A stretch of DNA of 64,000 bases, taken from positions 18,340,593 through 18,404,592 of the forward strand of contig OZ020516.1 of assembly GCA_963971425.1 (NCBI GenBank). Direction: 5' to 3'. The translations under genes and the position numbers were made by a program. The notes under the pieces were generated by a model, which saw only the letters and a list, made by a program, of their open reading frames with translations, made no database searches and was not told where the DNA came from. Source of the DNA: Bryoerythrophyllum caledonicum. Taxonomy: Eukaryota; Streptophyta; Bryopsida; Pottiales; Pottiaceae. Positions 47,796 through 58,500 of the stretch are shown piece after piece. Position 1 is the stretch's first letter, and the number at the start of each line of letters is the position of its first letter.

Positions 47796-48600
47796 ACCTC
47801 AAGCTTATCCTCTAAAAATCATTGTAAAAATCATTCACATCAAAAACACTTCAAAGGTATTGATTAAAGTGCAATGAGTAGTAAAGAAAACCAAAACTTT
47901 CAATTCCAAATTTAATCTTAGGATCTCAATGAGGACTTATTCAGTAGCATACTCACAAATTATCACAGAATTTGACCGGACGAATTCAAAGATTATAATA
48001 ATGAGTGAGGTAGAGAATATTGTTCATTTTATTCCCTGCGTTGAGTGGATCAATAGGCTTTGATTTCATTTGGTGCTAATTTTGTGCATTGTCTAGGGTC
48101 TAAATTCATTACCATAATCTAAAGCATGATATTAGATTCTTGTACACCAATTTTTAGAAGTAGCAGAGGGATGTAGCACATTCAAAATAATTGTGCAAGG
48201 AATAGAGGTTCAATATTGCCAATCCACGTTTATTTTATTTTATGAACTTAATATTTTTTTAATAATGATAATTCGGGTGGTCAATAAGAAGGTTCACTCC
48301 ACATGATGTTGTGATATAAGTAAAAGGTAAAGAATATGAAAATCTCTAAGTTTTATGTAAGAAAAAAGAAGTTTTTTTTAATACCTTGCCTTACAATGTG
48401 TGACTTGGGTTTGAAGTGCTATTTTTATTTACTTAAGACAAGGTTTTCTTATCAATATAAAAGGAAGTAATATTACTTGCTAGTATTGAATATCTCACAT
48501 TTAATAAAGTATCATAGCAAAAGTTTTTGAGTTGTCCAACGTGCCCACACTCAACAAATTTTACTTTAAAATGACATAATTTTTATCCAGAAGTCCAATG
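47796..48600. mobile_element. TTAA-type nonautonomous element, copy 3
   Basis: Shares a collinear interior with copies 1 and 2: AACACTTCAAAGGTATTGATT near 47847 (shown by AACACTTCAAA), the stretch after GTGCAATGAGTA, and TTGCTAGTATTGAATATCTC near 48477. Termini are too diverged to place precisely. Confidence 0.6.
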
Positions 48601-49782
48601 AACATTAAACTATCATTTTTCATTTAGAGTGAGAAAGAAGGAGAAAGAAGGGAGAAAGAGGGAAAGAAAGAGAGAGAGTTTAAGAATGGATGGACGGATG
48701 GATGGCCAAACGAATGAATGGATAATGGACGGATGGATGAAATGGATGAGAACGAAAGAGATGAAGACTCCCGACGCCACGCCGAGCCTGGAGCCTCAGC
48801 CCTAACCTGCTCCAGCCCCAGTTAGTCCCAGCTTCGGAACCGACCCGCACCAGCTTCGGCTCCTGGTTTGGTGTTTGATTCCCGCTCCCGCCAGGCTTCC
48901 AAAACACTCACTCTGGTGTCTGCTCGCGATTCCGCTGCGCCAATTTCCACACATTTTGCGATGGAGCGCGCGGAGATGGCAGCCATTTCGTGACGGAGCT
49001 CCGCGGAAGCCTCACGTTGACCTCCTCCGCTCCCGATTTGGCCTCGTTTTCCGATCTCTGGACCTCCGCCAACGGAAGCGGTGCTAATTGCCGGTAAGTT
49101 TGCTTCCTCTCAATGCTCTGATCCAGCTTCGTGTTCCTTGATTTTTTCAGCTCAATTTAGTAGAGTTGCTGTGGAAAAGTGAAGGCTAGGTCGTGTCGTC
49201 TAGTACGCGGTGCAATTTTGCTGAAGTTTGCCATTTTCGTGAAAAAGAATCTTGAACTTCTTACGTTTAGCTGAGTTTGATGTGCGGTTCCTGCTTTCGA
49301 TTATTTTTGATAGGATGTTTTGTTTTTGCGATCAGTGCCAGTAGTTTCTTGGATTTCAAGTTGACGAAGCCAGAGAATCGTTGAGCGGTTTTGAATGTCT
49401 TGAAGATATTGACGGCATTGAGATGATTTTGCGGTTTTGATTTCACTTGATCAGTTCACTAGAGCTTTGTTCGTTTTCGTGGTTGTAGAGAACTCAAGGT
49501 TAGGTGAGATCAAACTTTGCGGTTTGATGGAGTGTGGAGTTTTAATTTCTTTAACAGAAATTAGCGACCAATGGTCTTGAGCTTCTAACCCTAATCTGGA
49601 TAGATAAAATGTTTGTAGGGTTCTTTGTCATGGTGGTTGATTATTGGTTTAGGTTGTTTGTTTGGTGGAGTACATTTAAGGGTTGAGGACGCTACAGTGT
49701 AAGCATATTGCTTCAGTTTAAGCATTTTAACCAATATGTGGGAGTTGTTTGCGTTTCTACGAAACAGAAGGAGCGGACTTTT

Positions 49783-50712
49783 ATGGCGATGCTTTATGAG
49801 GAGTCCTCGAACGATTATGGAGGATGTGGCCAGGTTCCCACTCCAACCAGCAGGAGGGAGGAGCTTTTAAGTGGGTACGCAATTCATAGACCGTGCACCT
49901 TCGAGAGCCTCAAGCAGTTCAAGCAGGTTTGCGAAACAAGCTCAGCGGCTTTGGCTCTCAAGCAATTCAAGAAGGTTTGCGAAACAAGCTCAACGGCTTT
50001 GGCTGATGGAAAGCAGTACGTTGCATTCGAAAATGTTACATCCAAGAATTTGGAAGACATTGAGAAGTTGCGGGAGGACTCAAACAAAACCCTTCCAAGG
50101 ATGAGAATTCTCTATGACCGGGTGAGTGAAATTCTTATCGTGAAATTCATGCCCGGCAGTTTCCATGACATAGCGACAGCCATGTTCAACGCCCTCTTTT
50201 CGTTAAAGTTTCCCGACGTCTTTTCACTTGTAGGCATGTTAGCAACAAAGTTTGAAGTGAGGGATAGAGCCAAGGAAGGCGACAGTGGGTACAAACCCGT
50301 GACTCGCATCTCAAGCGGCACATGGCCGTCTCTCATGGTGGAGGTAGGAGTGTCTGAAAGCCTACAACAGCTGCGAAACGACGCAAGGTTTTGGTTAACC
50401 AACAGCGGAGGAGAGACTCGGGTGGTGATACTAATGTCTATTGACACTGTTGCAAAGAAGGTGAAAATCGAAAGGTGGGAAGATGTTGCGAGGATTCGAC
50501 CGGCACCTCTTAGCACACCTCTTTACAATCCAGGGATGGTGCAGTCTATCACACTAGAGCATGATGTTCAATATGCAGGTCCCGCCTTACAGATCCCTGC
50601 TGCAAAAGTATATGATCAGCCTCTGCCCCCAAACCTTGGGGCAAATGACTTCGAGTTGACAGCCCAGGACCTGGAGTCCTTCAAGACTACATATTGGCTA
50701 GTATTGCAGTAG
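49783..50712 (+). CDS. Restriction-nuclease-like domain protein
   Basis: 309 residues, intronless in the coding part; the leader may contain an intron with donor GTAAGT at 49092. A segment at about 181-235 reads WPSLMVEVGVSESLQQLRND then ARFWLTNSGGETRVVILMSI and ends KVKIERWED. This strongly resembles a widespread family of fungal hypothetical proteins with a WP-[ST]-[LV]-V-[IV]-E-x-G-x-S-E-S signature and a WL-x2-S strand, which I associate with the PD-(D/E)XK restriction-nuclease-like fold. I place it there from memory of the pattern only. The usual lysine after E187-x is Gly here, so catalysis is doubtful. N-terminally it carries a 16-residue tandem repeat (LKQFKQVCETSSAALA and LKQFKKVCETSSTALA). 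The start chosen is the first ATG; the frame is open 25 codons upstream. Possible fungal or transposon origin is inference. Confidence 0.7.
   Translation: MAMLYEESSNDYGGCGQVPTPTSRREELLSGYAIHRPCTFESLKQFKQVCETSSAALALKQFKKVCETSSTALADGKQYVAFENVTSKNLEDIEKLREDSNKTLPRMRILYDRVSEILIVKFMPGSFHDIATAMFNALFSLKFPDVFSLVGMLATKFEVRDRAKEGDSGYKPVTRISSGTWPSLMVEVGVSESLQQLRNDARFWLTNSGGETRVVILMSIDTVAKKVKIERWEDVARIRPAPLSTPLYNPGMVQSITLEHDVQYAGPALQIPAAKVYDQPLPPNLGANDFELTAQDLESFKTTYWLVLQ
49909..50004 (+). repeat. In-frame 48-bp tandem duplication
   Basis: Two 48-bp units (49909-49956 and 49957-50004) in the nuclease-like gene, differing at a few bases and encoding 16-residue repeats. The reading frame is kept. Confidence 0.9.
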
Positions 50713-52277
50713 TCTGACTTGCATTCAGGTGACTTTCTTTCTTAAGATTTGCTTGATGTATTATTTTGCTTGGTAAGTTATTTATTTTGCTCTTTTCTCA
50801 CTCCTGACTCCTCACGTAACTCAGGCGGACATAGTAATGCAACTTCTGATCATCTGTGGATGCTTTCTCAGGTATCCTTTCACACCATCGGTGTGTAAGC
50901 ATGGCGTTTTTGTAACCGTGGAACGATGGTTACTCTTATCACGAGTCATGAAACGGAAGCTTTCAGAAGATTGAGGATCATATCTCACTAGAAGCAATGT
51001 CAGTATATCTCAAGGTCGGCTGAAAGCAACGGTCTAACTTCCCTTTCTCAGATGATTTGGAGGAGTCAATTAGGACGGTTGGAGTTCTTGCCATGTGGAG
51101 CATTGTGACTCACTTAATTACCTTGTTGCGACGGTCTTTAATTAGTCTCCATTCTCTTTTGGCGTCACAGGGCAGCATACTGTAATTCGGCTAATCACCT
51201 GACTATCCAGTATTCACCAATACTGTAAAACTGTTACCTATATCCCTGTCAGTTGATTTTGACATGGGAAGCGCCTCAAAATCATGATCTAGAGTCTTGG
51301 TCCCTACTTTCTTCTGTCAGGAATTTGGTTCTTACATGGAAGTTTAGAGTTCTAGGGGTTAGGGTATAGGGTTCTGCATATGAATTGTTTGCTGCTTTTG
51401 GATTGGCTTTTGAATGTGGATTATCGGATGGGAAGTAGCGCCCCTTTCTCTTGTTTCAAAATCATGATGCTTTTGGTAGGAATCTTGAGAGTTGCAATCT
51501 CAGGTGGTGGTTCAGGTCTCAGGTTTCAGGTTTCAGGTTTCAGGTTTAGGGTTTACGGCTTACGGGTTTGCATAAGAATTCCTTACTGCTTTCAATTTCG
51601 AATGCGAGGAACACCCCTTTATTTTGTTCCAAACTCTTGAATCTACTATGAAAGATATGCTTTTATGTTGCTCAGGTGTACTTCATGAACCATTCTACAA
51701 ATTTACAAATTTACAAATTTACATATTTACAAATATCAATCCTACAAATATACACCAAGAGAAAAGCTTTTCAATTTGATTACCTGTTCTCAAGTCTTGG
51801 CTCCAGAACTCTCATGTGTAACCGATACCCATATATCACGCTTCAGATAAAGCACTCCATAAACACCACCTTCATGTGTAGAATACATATTTGATCTTCA
51901 TATCTCTCATGTGAGACATATCCACCACCTTCATTTTCATAGTACATATTGAATTACCGTTTCGGAGACAAGCACATCCTACCACTTGAGAAGCTCACTT
52001 TTCCACCAAGAGAAGCGTATCACTTTGCTGTAATTATCACATATCATTTACCTGTGATTGCTCTCAAGCCTTGGCTCCAGAACTCTCATGAGAGACATAC
52101 ACACCATCCTTCACCGCTTCAGATATTGCACTCCAAAACTCCACACCATCTTCATGTATAAAATAGATATTTACTACTTCAGACACTGCGCTCCAGATCT
52201 CTCATGTGAGACATATCCACCACCTTCATTTCCATATTGGTTTACCGCTTCGGAGACATAGACCTCCTCACTTTTGT
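50713..52277. other. 3' flank and inverted copy of Z-ISO segment
   Basis: After the nuclease-like gene's 3' UTR comes an inverted duplicate (51262-51690) of part of Z-ISO. Then lies an A/T simple repeat (ACAAATTT words, about 51697-51740) and two diverged tandem copies (about 51775-51990 and 52045-52280) that share TTGGCTCCAGAACTCTCATG and ATGTGAGACATATCCACCAC. No gene is supported. Confidence 0.6.
51262..51690 (-). repeat. Inverted duplicate of a Z-ISO intron/exon edge
   Basis: Reverse-complement copy of 53226-53640, nearly identical by eye apart from a few substitutions and a small insertion near 51510-51545. It carries most of Z-ISO intron 3, the acceptor TTGCTCAG and the first bases of exon 4 (GTGTACTTCATGAACCA), then stops. 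It is therefore a displaced gene fragment with no coding use of its own. Confidence 0.9.
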
Positions 52278-55006
52278 TTACCACTTGAGATGGTGGCTTG
52301 CGCTCTCGAGGAGGGATTGGGACCAATAAGCTCCGGCTGTCAAGCAAGCAATGGCGAGGTAGGGAGCTCTGAGAAACTCTCTGTAATACGCCTGTGGCAG
52401 CTTCTGTCGCCCCTGCAGAATGGCAGCGAAGGGGACGACGCTTGTGCGCTGTCTCAGAGCCCTGTAAGCTTCCCCGTGCTTCTCTATTAAACGCTTATCC
52501 CCGTGCCACACTCCGAACAGGTGGTGTACCAGCAAGCCTACCGACGTCGCCAGTGTGAAGGAGCTTCCTATCCAGAGCGTATGGGCAAAACACCACAGAA
52601 ACTGGCCCACCATCTGTGAGGGAAAAAAAAAACAACAACAACAAAAGCCATGACCATGTGCCAGGGCGAACTAGATGTTGAATTAGAAACCAGGTATGAC
52701 GGCCAGCGTTTATAATGGAATGAAGAGTTTTTATTCTATAGGTATAAAACAGGATTTCATGTCATGCATATATGGAAAAACATACATTGCATTCTAGAAC
52801 TAGTCTCTTGCAGAATGAAGCCCCTTAGAGGGCCTCTTTCATTTTGGTTCATGTTCATTACCCTCGAACGAGATGCTAGAATGTTTTATGCAAAGAATGC
52901 TTGAAATAATGAAAGTAAACTAGTACTATAGAGACTAATCTAAAGGGTTCTTTTTGAGGTTTCCAACTCTTTCTAGATCTGCTTTTTCCTGAATTCTAGG
53001 TTAACACTGGTATGAGAAGGAAACCATAGTACCTGTGGGTGCCGGGTGATGCGCATTATACCAGTTTCCCACATGTGCATCTTGGGCTTGTCGACAGCAG
53101 CAACCTCCAGCAGATTGAATGTGGATGGATACAGAAAGAAGAAGGAGATGAATGACAGTGTCCAAACTGTTTCGCGCACCCCAAAGGCGCTTCGGACGTC
53201 CCAGAGTTGCACTCCGTCATGGCTGTGGTTCATGAAGTACACCTGAGCAACAAAAAAGCACATCTTTCATGGTAGAATCAAGAGTTTGGAACAAAATAAA
53301 GGGGTGGTTCTCACATTCGAAATTGAAAGCAGTAAGGAATTCATATGCAAACCCCTAAACCCTAAATCCTAAACCTGAACCACCACCTGAGATTGCAACT
53401 CTCAAGATTCCTACCAAAAGCATCATGATTTTGAAACAAGAGAAAGGGGCGCTACTTCCCATCTGATAATCCACATTCGAAAGCCAATCCAAAAGCAGCA
53501 AAGAATTCATATGCAGAACCCTATACCCTAACCCCTAGAACCCTCAACTTCCACGTAAGAACCAAATTCCTGACGGAAGAAAGTAGGGACCAAGACTCTA
53601 GATCATGATTTTGAGGCGCTTCCCATGTCATAACCCACATAACCAGCTAAGAAATCACATGCGAACCCCCTAAACCCGAAACCCTAATTCCTTACAAGAG
53701 CTGACACAGCAAGAGGAAGAGACGACGCCGCATAAATCACACGGAAAGCTCTCTCTCCAACCAACTTCTCTCCTGCTCCACGCAAGCTTGCCAATCCACT
53801 ATGAACCAAAGCAAACGTGAAGAGTATGATCAGCATCACCGCCTGCAAAAATCATCACACCATGAAAGAAAAAGCCTAGAAAAAACCAAGTGAGTTCTAT
53901 GCCCAAAAAAGAGGTGACATCGTGAGAAAAGAGGTCAAAACTCATGACTCTACTCAAGAAAGAGCCGAATCCGTGTTTATACCTCATGGCTACTACTGAG
54001 CGAGGAGACCGCATCGATGTAGCTACTTCCGTAGCCTGTTTCTGGGTCGATCCAAGCGATGTAGAGGACCGCAAGCACCACCGCTAGAATCGCTGTGAAG
54101 AGCAGCCAGGAGAATGCGGATTGAGTGGTGAAGTCGAACGCTGCAGCGTCCTCACCAACAACAAGGTCATCATCATCATCATCGTGTGAAGGAGGAAGAG
54201 ATGGTGTCTGTGAATGATCAGGAGATGGAGATGGAGATGGAGAGCTCCGTATCCGTCCCTGATATACTACTCGCTCCAAGGCTTTCCTCCTCTTCAATTG
54301 CTTGCTCACATCTTGCAACCCCTGGCATCAGTTTCAGCATAACAACACCTTTTAAACCATAAACCCTGACACCGACTTCGAGTAACCCAAACCCTAGACC
54401 CTAAACTCCTAAAGATACTCGTTTGAACGATTTCTTGCACATCGATTGTTTGCTCACATCTACCAAACCTCTAACATACGCAGTACCGATTACTAGTACC
54501 TCATAAACCCTGAACCCTAACGCAAACCCCTAATCTCCTTCACTGATGTGCTCATTTAAAGGTTTCCCACCTCTTCAATTGCTTGCTCACATCTACCATT
54601 CCCAGGCCAAGCCTTTAACATCCACATGTATCATCAAAAACCCTAACGCAACCTTCCTAAACCCTAAACCCTAAAACCCAATTGCACATTGATTGAAAAT
54701 AAATAAGTTTAGTTCCAACCAATGTGCAATCAGGTTTTAGGGTTTCAACCAATGCGCACTTGGGTTTTAGGGTTTAGGGTTTCAGAAAATTAGGGTAAAC
54801 GAGAGGAACACACTCACAGGTGAAAAATGTGCGCGGTTGGAAACGGGAAACCGACAACCATTTGTGCGCCATCCCTCAAGCAGTGAAGAAACCGTGCAAA
54901 CCTTCCGCAAAGCTTGCTGCGTAGTCATAGCTGCTGCTCCGAATCCTCTCTGACTAGTGTTGCTCCATCTCCTCTTCCATGAGTGATCTCTCCGAAGTAG
55001 TATCAC
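52278..55006 (-). CDS. Z-ISO: 15-cis-zeta-carotene isomerase
   Basis: Plastid membrane heme enzyme of carotenoid synthesis; isomerises the central 15-cis bond of zeta-carotene between PDS and ZDS. Minus-strand exons: 55006-54818, 54321-53983, 53842-53696, 53242-53033 and 52613-52278, all in frame, 406 residues. A basic, Ser-rich N-terminus (to about 63) looks like a transit peptide. Then come the NnrU-family membrane segments: [93 protein letters not shown]. Signature motifs match plant Z-ISO closely: [68 protein letters not shown]. His in VHSG and RHPQ are candidate heme ligands by family knowledge. A second ATG 26 codons downstream is an alternative start. The gene is head to head with PHS1. 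Confidence 0.93.
54657..54781. repeat. Telomere-box inverted repeat in Z-ISO intron 1
   Basis: Left arm near 54657-54694 holds CCTAAACCCTAAACCC and AATTGCACATTG. Right arm near 54745-54781 holds CAATGCGCACTTGGG and TTTTAGGGTTTAGGG. The arms could pair into a hairpin with telomere-type repeats in the stem. Other CCCTAAA tracts are scattered through this intron (54340-54700). Confidence 0.7.
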
Positions 55007-55543
55007 ACTGTCGGTACTTCTATCGGTGATCCCAGAAACTGCAATTGTCTACCCTAATACACAACCTAAAGTGTGATTTCTTTGCAGTTTTCGAGTCCAT
55101 GATTTCAGATTGAAATGTCTCATCACACTCCACTTGGCATCCAAGTTACCTGTAAATTCACGCAAACACTTTCAATCAGGTACCCCCCTCTTTATTTATG
55201 TAGGAAGTAGACCTCACCGACCGCCACGTGGACATAGAGAAAGTTTTAAACGCGCCACGTGGCACACGAAATGTTCTTCGAAGTGTGATCTGCCAATTCT
55301 CACTCCCAAGCTTGCTCTTCATTAGCTCCAGCTCGAATGATCATCTCTCCACAAGCTTGGTAACACTCTTCTTCGATCTGGTGCTGTGTGCATGTTGTGA
55401 ATCTGGAGCTCTGTGGCCTCATAAAAGATGTGATGGTACCTGAGTTCTGTGTGATCCATGTGTGGAAGCAGTGTGAAGGAGGATGCCGAGGGATTGCTAC
55501 GATTAGGTAGGTGAGGGAGGACGGAGCAGCAGCAGACGGAGCC
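55007..55543. promoter_or_regulatory. Bidirectional promoter region, Z-ISO / PHS1
   Basis: 537 bp separate the start codons of two divergently transcribed genes, so both promoters and leaders must fit here. CCACGTGG words at about 55224 and 55254 contain the G-box core CACGTG, a bZIP/bHLH site common in light- and stress-responsive plant promoters. Two such sites 30 bp apart are worth noting. Confidence 0.55.
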
Positions 55544-58500
55544 ATGGCGACCATGCCACTCTACCGCCAGGTATTTTTCATCTTTGTTCCGATTAAGGAT
55601 TGTGTGCAGTAGAGAGAGAGAAAGAGTGCCGCTCTGCGTAGGTTTACTACCCTACAACCTGGGTTCGTTAAACGTTCTTTTCGGATTTCGTCTTGCTTCC
55701 CCAAATGTTTCGGCTTTGAGGGTCTGGGGTAGGGTTGTCATCTTGCATTGTTATTGGCGTCAGGGAGCTGGAATTCAGAACTTAGATGACGCCACATAAG
55801 TTCATCAATGAGCTCCTTGATTAGTTGTAGGGCTCTGAGCTGCATCTCCAGGTTATGTTGGCATCTCTAGAAATATGAAATGGTTGCTTGTAGGGCTTTG
55901 ATATTAGGCAACTGTTGGGCGTTGTTTTTGGTGCAGGAGAGCGAGGTAGAGAACGAGCTGAAGCTGGCTCTGGAGGAAGCGTGCTTGGAGCTCGGTGTCA
56001 CCCTGTCAACTGCCTTCTCGCCCTCTGTCAGTCTCTCTTCCCACGCTCCTCCTTTACTACAGATGTTTCCTTGAACCATATGTATGCCTTCTACATTTTG
56101 ATGTTCAAGCCTGTGTGATTGTGAACTGGATGTTTGTGATCCTTCAGGCACGACATTTTTCTTAGAAACTGACCCACGTCTGTTGCCGTGACCACGAACC
56201 CTCTGTATCATATGCATGTTGAGGTTCAAATCTGTGTGATTGTGAACTTTCAGGCATGACACACTTTTTGGAAGATTTTCCACATGTTGCTCCTAAACAC
56301 TTTGATCTTCATACTTATCAGGCATGGTGGCTGTTTTCTGCCAACCAAGTGGATTCTCCCTCTCTGGCAGACCTAGCCGGCTGGGTGTCCATCACGCGGC
56401 GCCACAGCTACCGACCCTCTCCGCTCAACAAGCACCGCAAGTATGAGCTGGCGCCAGTGGACGATTCAGATGGTGAGAGTGAAGCACCACCACTGCTCGT
56501 TGAAGACGATGACGACGACGAGGTGTCAGTGGAATCCCCGAAGTTGAAGGAGAGGCTGAGCAGCGCGGTGGAGCTGGACGTGTTGGCCGAGGACTTCGAG
56601 TGGAGCAACCTTGTGTCTGTGCACCGAACCGAGCACGCGCAATCGGAGGACGACGAAGGCACCACCGATGGCCGAGACTCTGTCGGATCTGTCGAGGTAT
56701 GGAACTTGCCACCTTCATGTTGCACATGTATCCATATCTTGCACCTTTACATTGCACATATCTTGCACCTTCATGTTGCACATATTGTACCTGGATCTTT
56801 AAAGTCCGTTCTTTCATGTCTGTGAAAAGGGATTTTAGAATGGCTCAGGATGATGTATTTTGATGTCATGTACTTTGTCCCAATTGTTGAATGACGTACT
56901 CGTGATTTGAGGAAGTTGTGATCAATGAATATGTTTGGTGGTTGTAATTTCCAGTTGACGGTGAATTCTGGAGGAGTGGTGTACTTCGCCATGTTTCGCA
57001 ACGGTCGTGCAGAATCTGAAGGAAACGAAAACCAGAGTGAAGCTGCTGCAGTGTTCAAGTTTGGATCCTCGAGATTGGCCACGCAATCTGAGCGATTGGG
57101 CATCGAGATAGCCCGGCATTTGGGTGTTGCAACGCCACAGGTAAAAAGAATGCAGTGCTTGATGAAGGTGGACATTCAGGTTTAGAGTCTAGAGTGCTCG
57201 ATGAAGATGGGTTCAGAATTCAGAGAAAGCACTAGATTTAAGGTTACTTGTTTTCATCTGTTGCCTCTGTTTCCCTCTCGTAGGCGAGAGTAATCCACAG
57301 CAACTCATCAGAGTGGATTCAAATCCAATCTGCTGTGCAAGCCATCAAAGAGAGCGCCGTAGCCGATGAGAACGAGATCGGCGTGCTCACGAGCGAGGAG
57401 CTGCTTCAAGCTTTGCAGCTCAGCCGGTGCATGCTCATCATGGGGTAGTTCTCATCCTTTCCCTTTGAATATACATACTAAACAGCCACCCAAATATATT
57501 ATTTCCAGGTTGGAACATGAACCCAAATGTGACCATTTATTCTTCACCTTCTAAACCAGGAAAACCAAGCTCTTTGAGGAGCATTATTCCATCAATTATT
57601 GTTACTCTTAAAACTACAGAGAAACTCATGTTTTTGGCATCTTTTCGAAGGTTAGGGAGTAGCATTTCTAGTGTTTTCTGAACCTCGTTTTAGCGATAGC
57701 AATGGAAAGCTGCCTTAAAAACAGATATCTTCATAACTTCATGAGATACTCAGTTGAGTATTGCTCTTCAAATTTCGTGTGTGCACAGGTTCATTCACGG
57801 AAAGCCTCTCGCGGAGAGTAAGCAAGCGTTTTCTCCAGAGAAAGTGGCTATAAAGACTGCCACAGCGCTCGGTCGGACGCTCATCGTAGACATGGTGCTC
57901 AGGAACGAAGACCGCTTGGTTTGCCACACTTTGGGATGGCGAGGAAACCCGGGCAACTTACTTCTCACCGAGCAAGTACCGCACGGATCTGACAAACTAG
58001 GCCCCCCTGCACAGGACCCAAAGAAGCCAGCAGGGCCGGGGGGGACCTTAAGACCGAGACGAACTCAGTCCTTCACAGCTTTGTCCACAGACTCTGATAT
58101 TCAGAGCCAAGTGACAAAGGTGGCGCATCATCGCGCGCCCTCTCCTGAGCTCAGCCATGTGACTACAGCGCACTCCCAATCTTTGCAAGTGAGTCCCTCT
58201 TCTTCTCCTGAAGCTAGAACCGTTGGATGATGAATTTTAGAGTTTGGGTGAGTCTGTTTCATTCTGTAAACCGCAGTCAAGTTTACTGTTAAAACCGACA
58301 AGTTCTGATGCAAGTTTGGTGTCTGTTGTAACCTAGTTTTTCTGATGATAATAGATCATTTACCATCTTTACAAGCAAGCTTTTCTTGTCCTAAATTGAA
58401 GATAGAACCGTCAGATCTCGTTTTTTCTGAAGGTAGCGAATCATGAAGATGAGTTTTGGAGTTTGTCTGTGTCTGATTCTTGTTTTGATGTAGAGGAAGT

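Larger units (their letters stand above)
44640..48870. other. Long AT-rich repeat region
   Basis: No supported gene over 4 kb. Contents in order: a perfect 113-bp tandem duplication (45444-45668), TTTAGTGT-type element remnants (45667-45840), a tandem pair of ~350-bp repeats (46312-47035), about 900 bp of ATTCATTAAATATT-like simple sequence (47040-47700), the third TTAA-type element copy (about 47796-48600), and a GGAT/GGATGGAC microsatellite (about 48685-48750). Confidence 0.5.
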
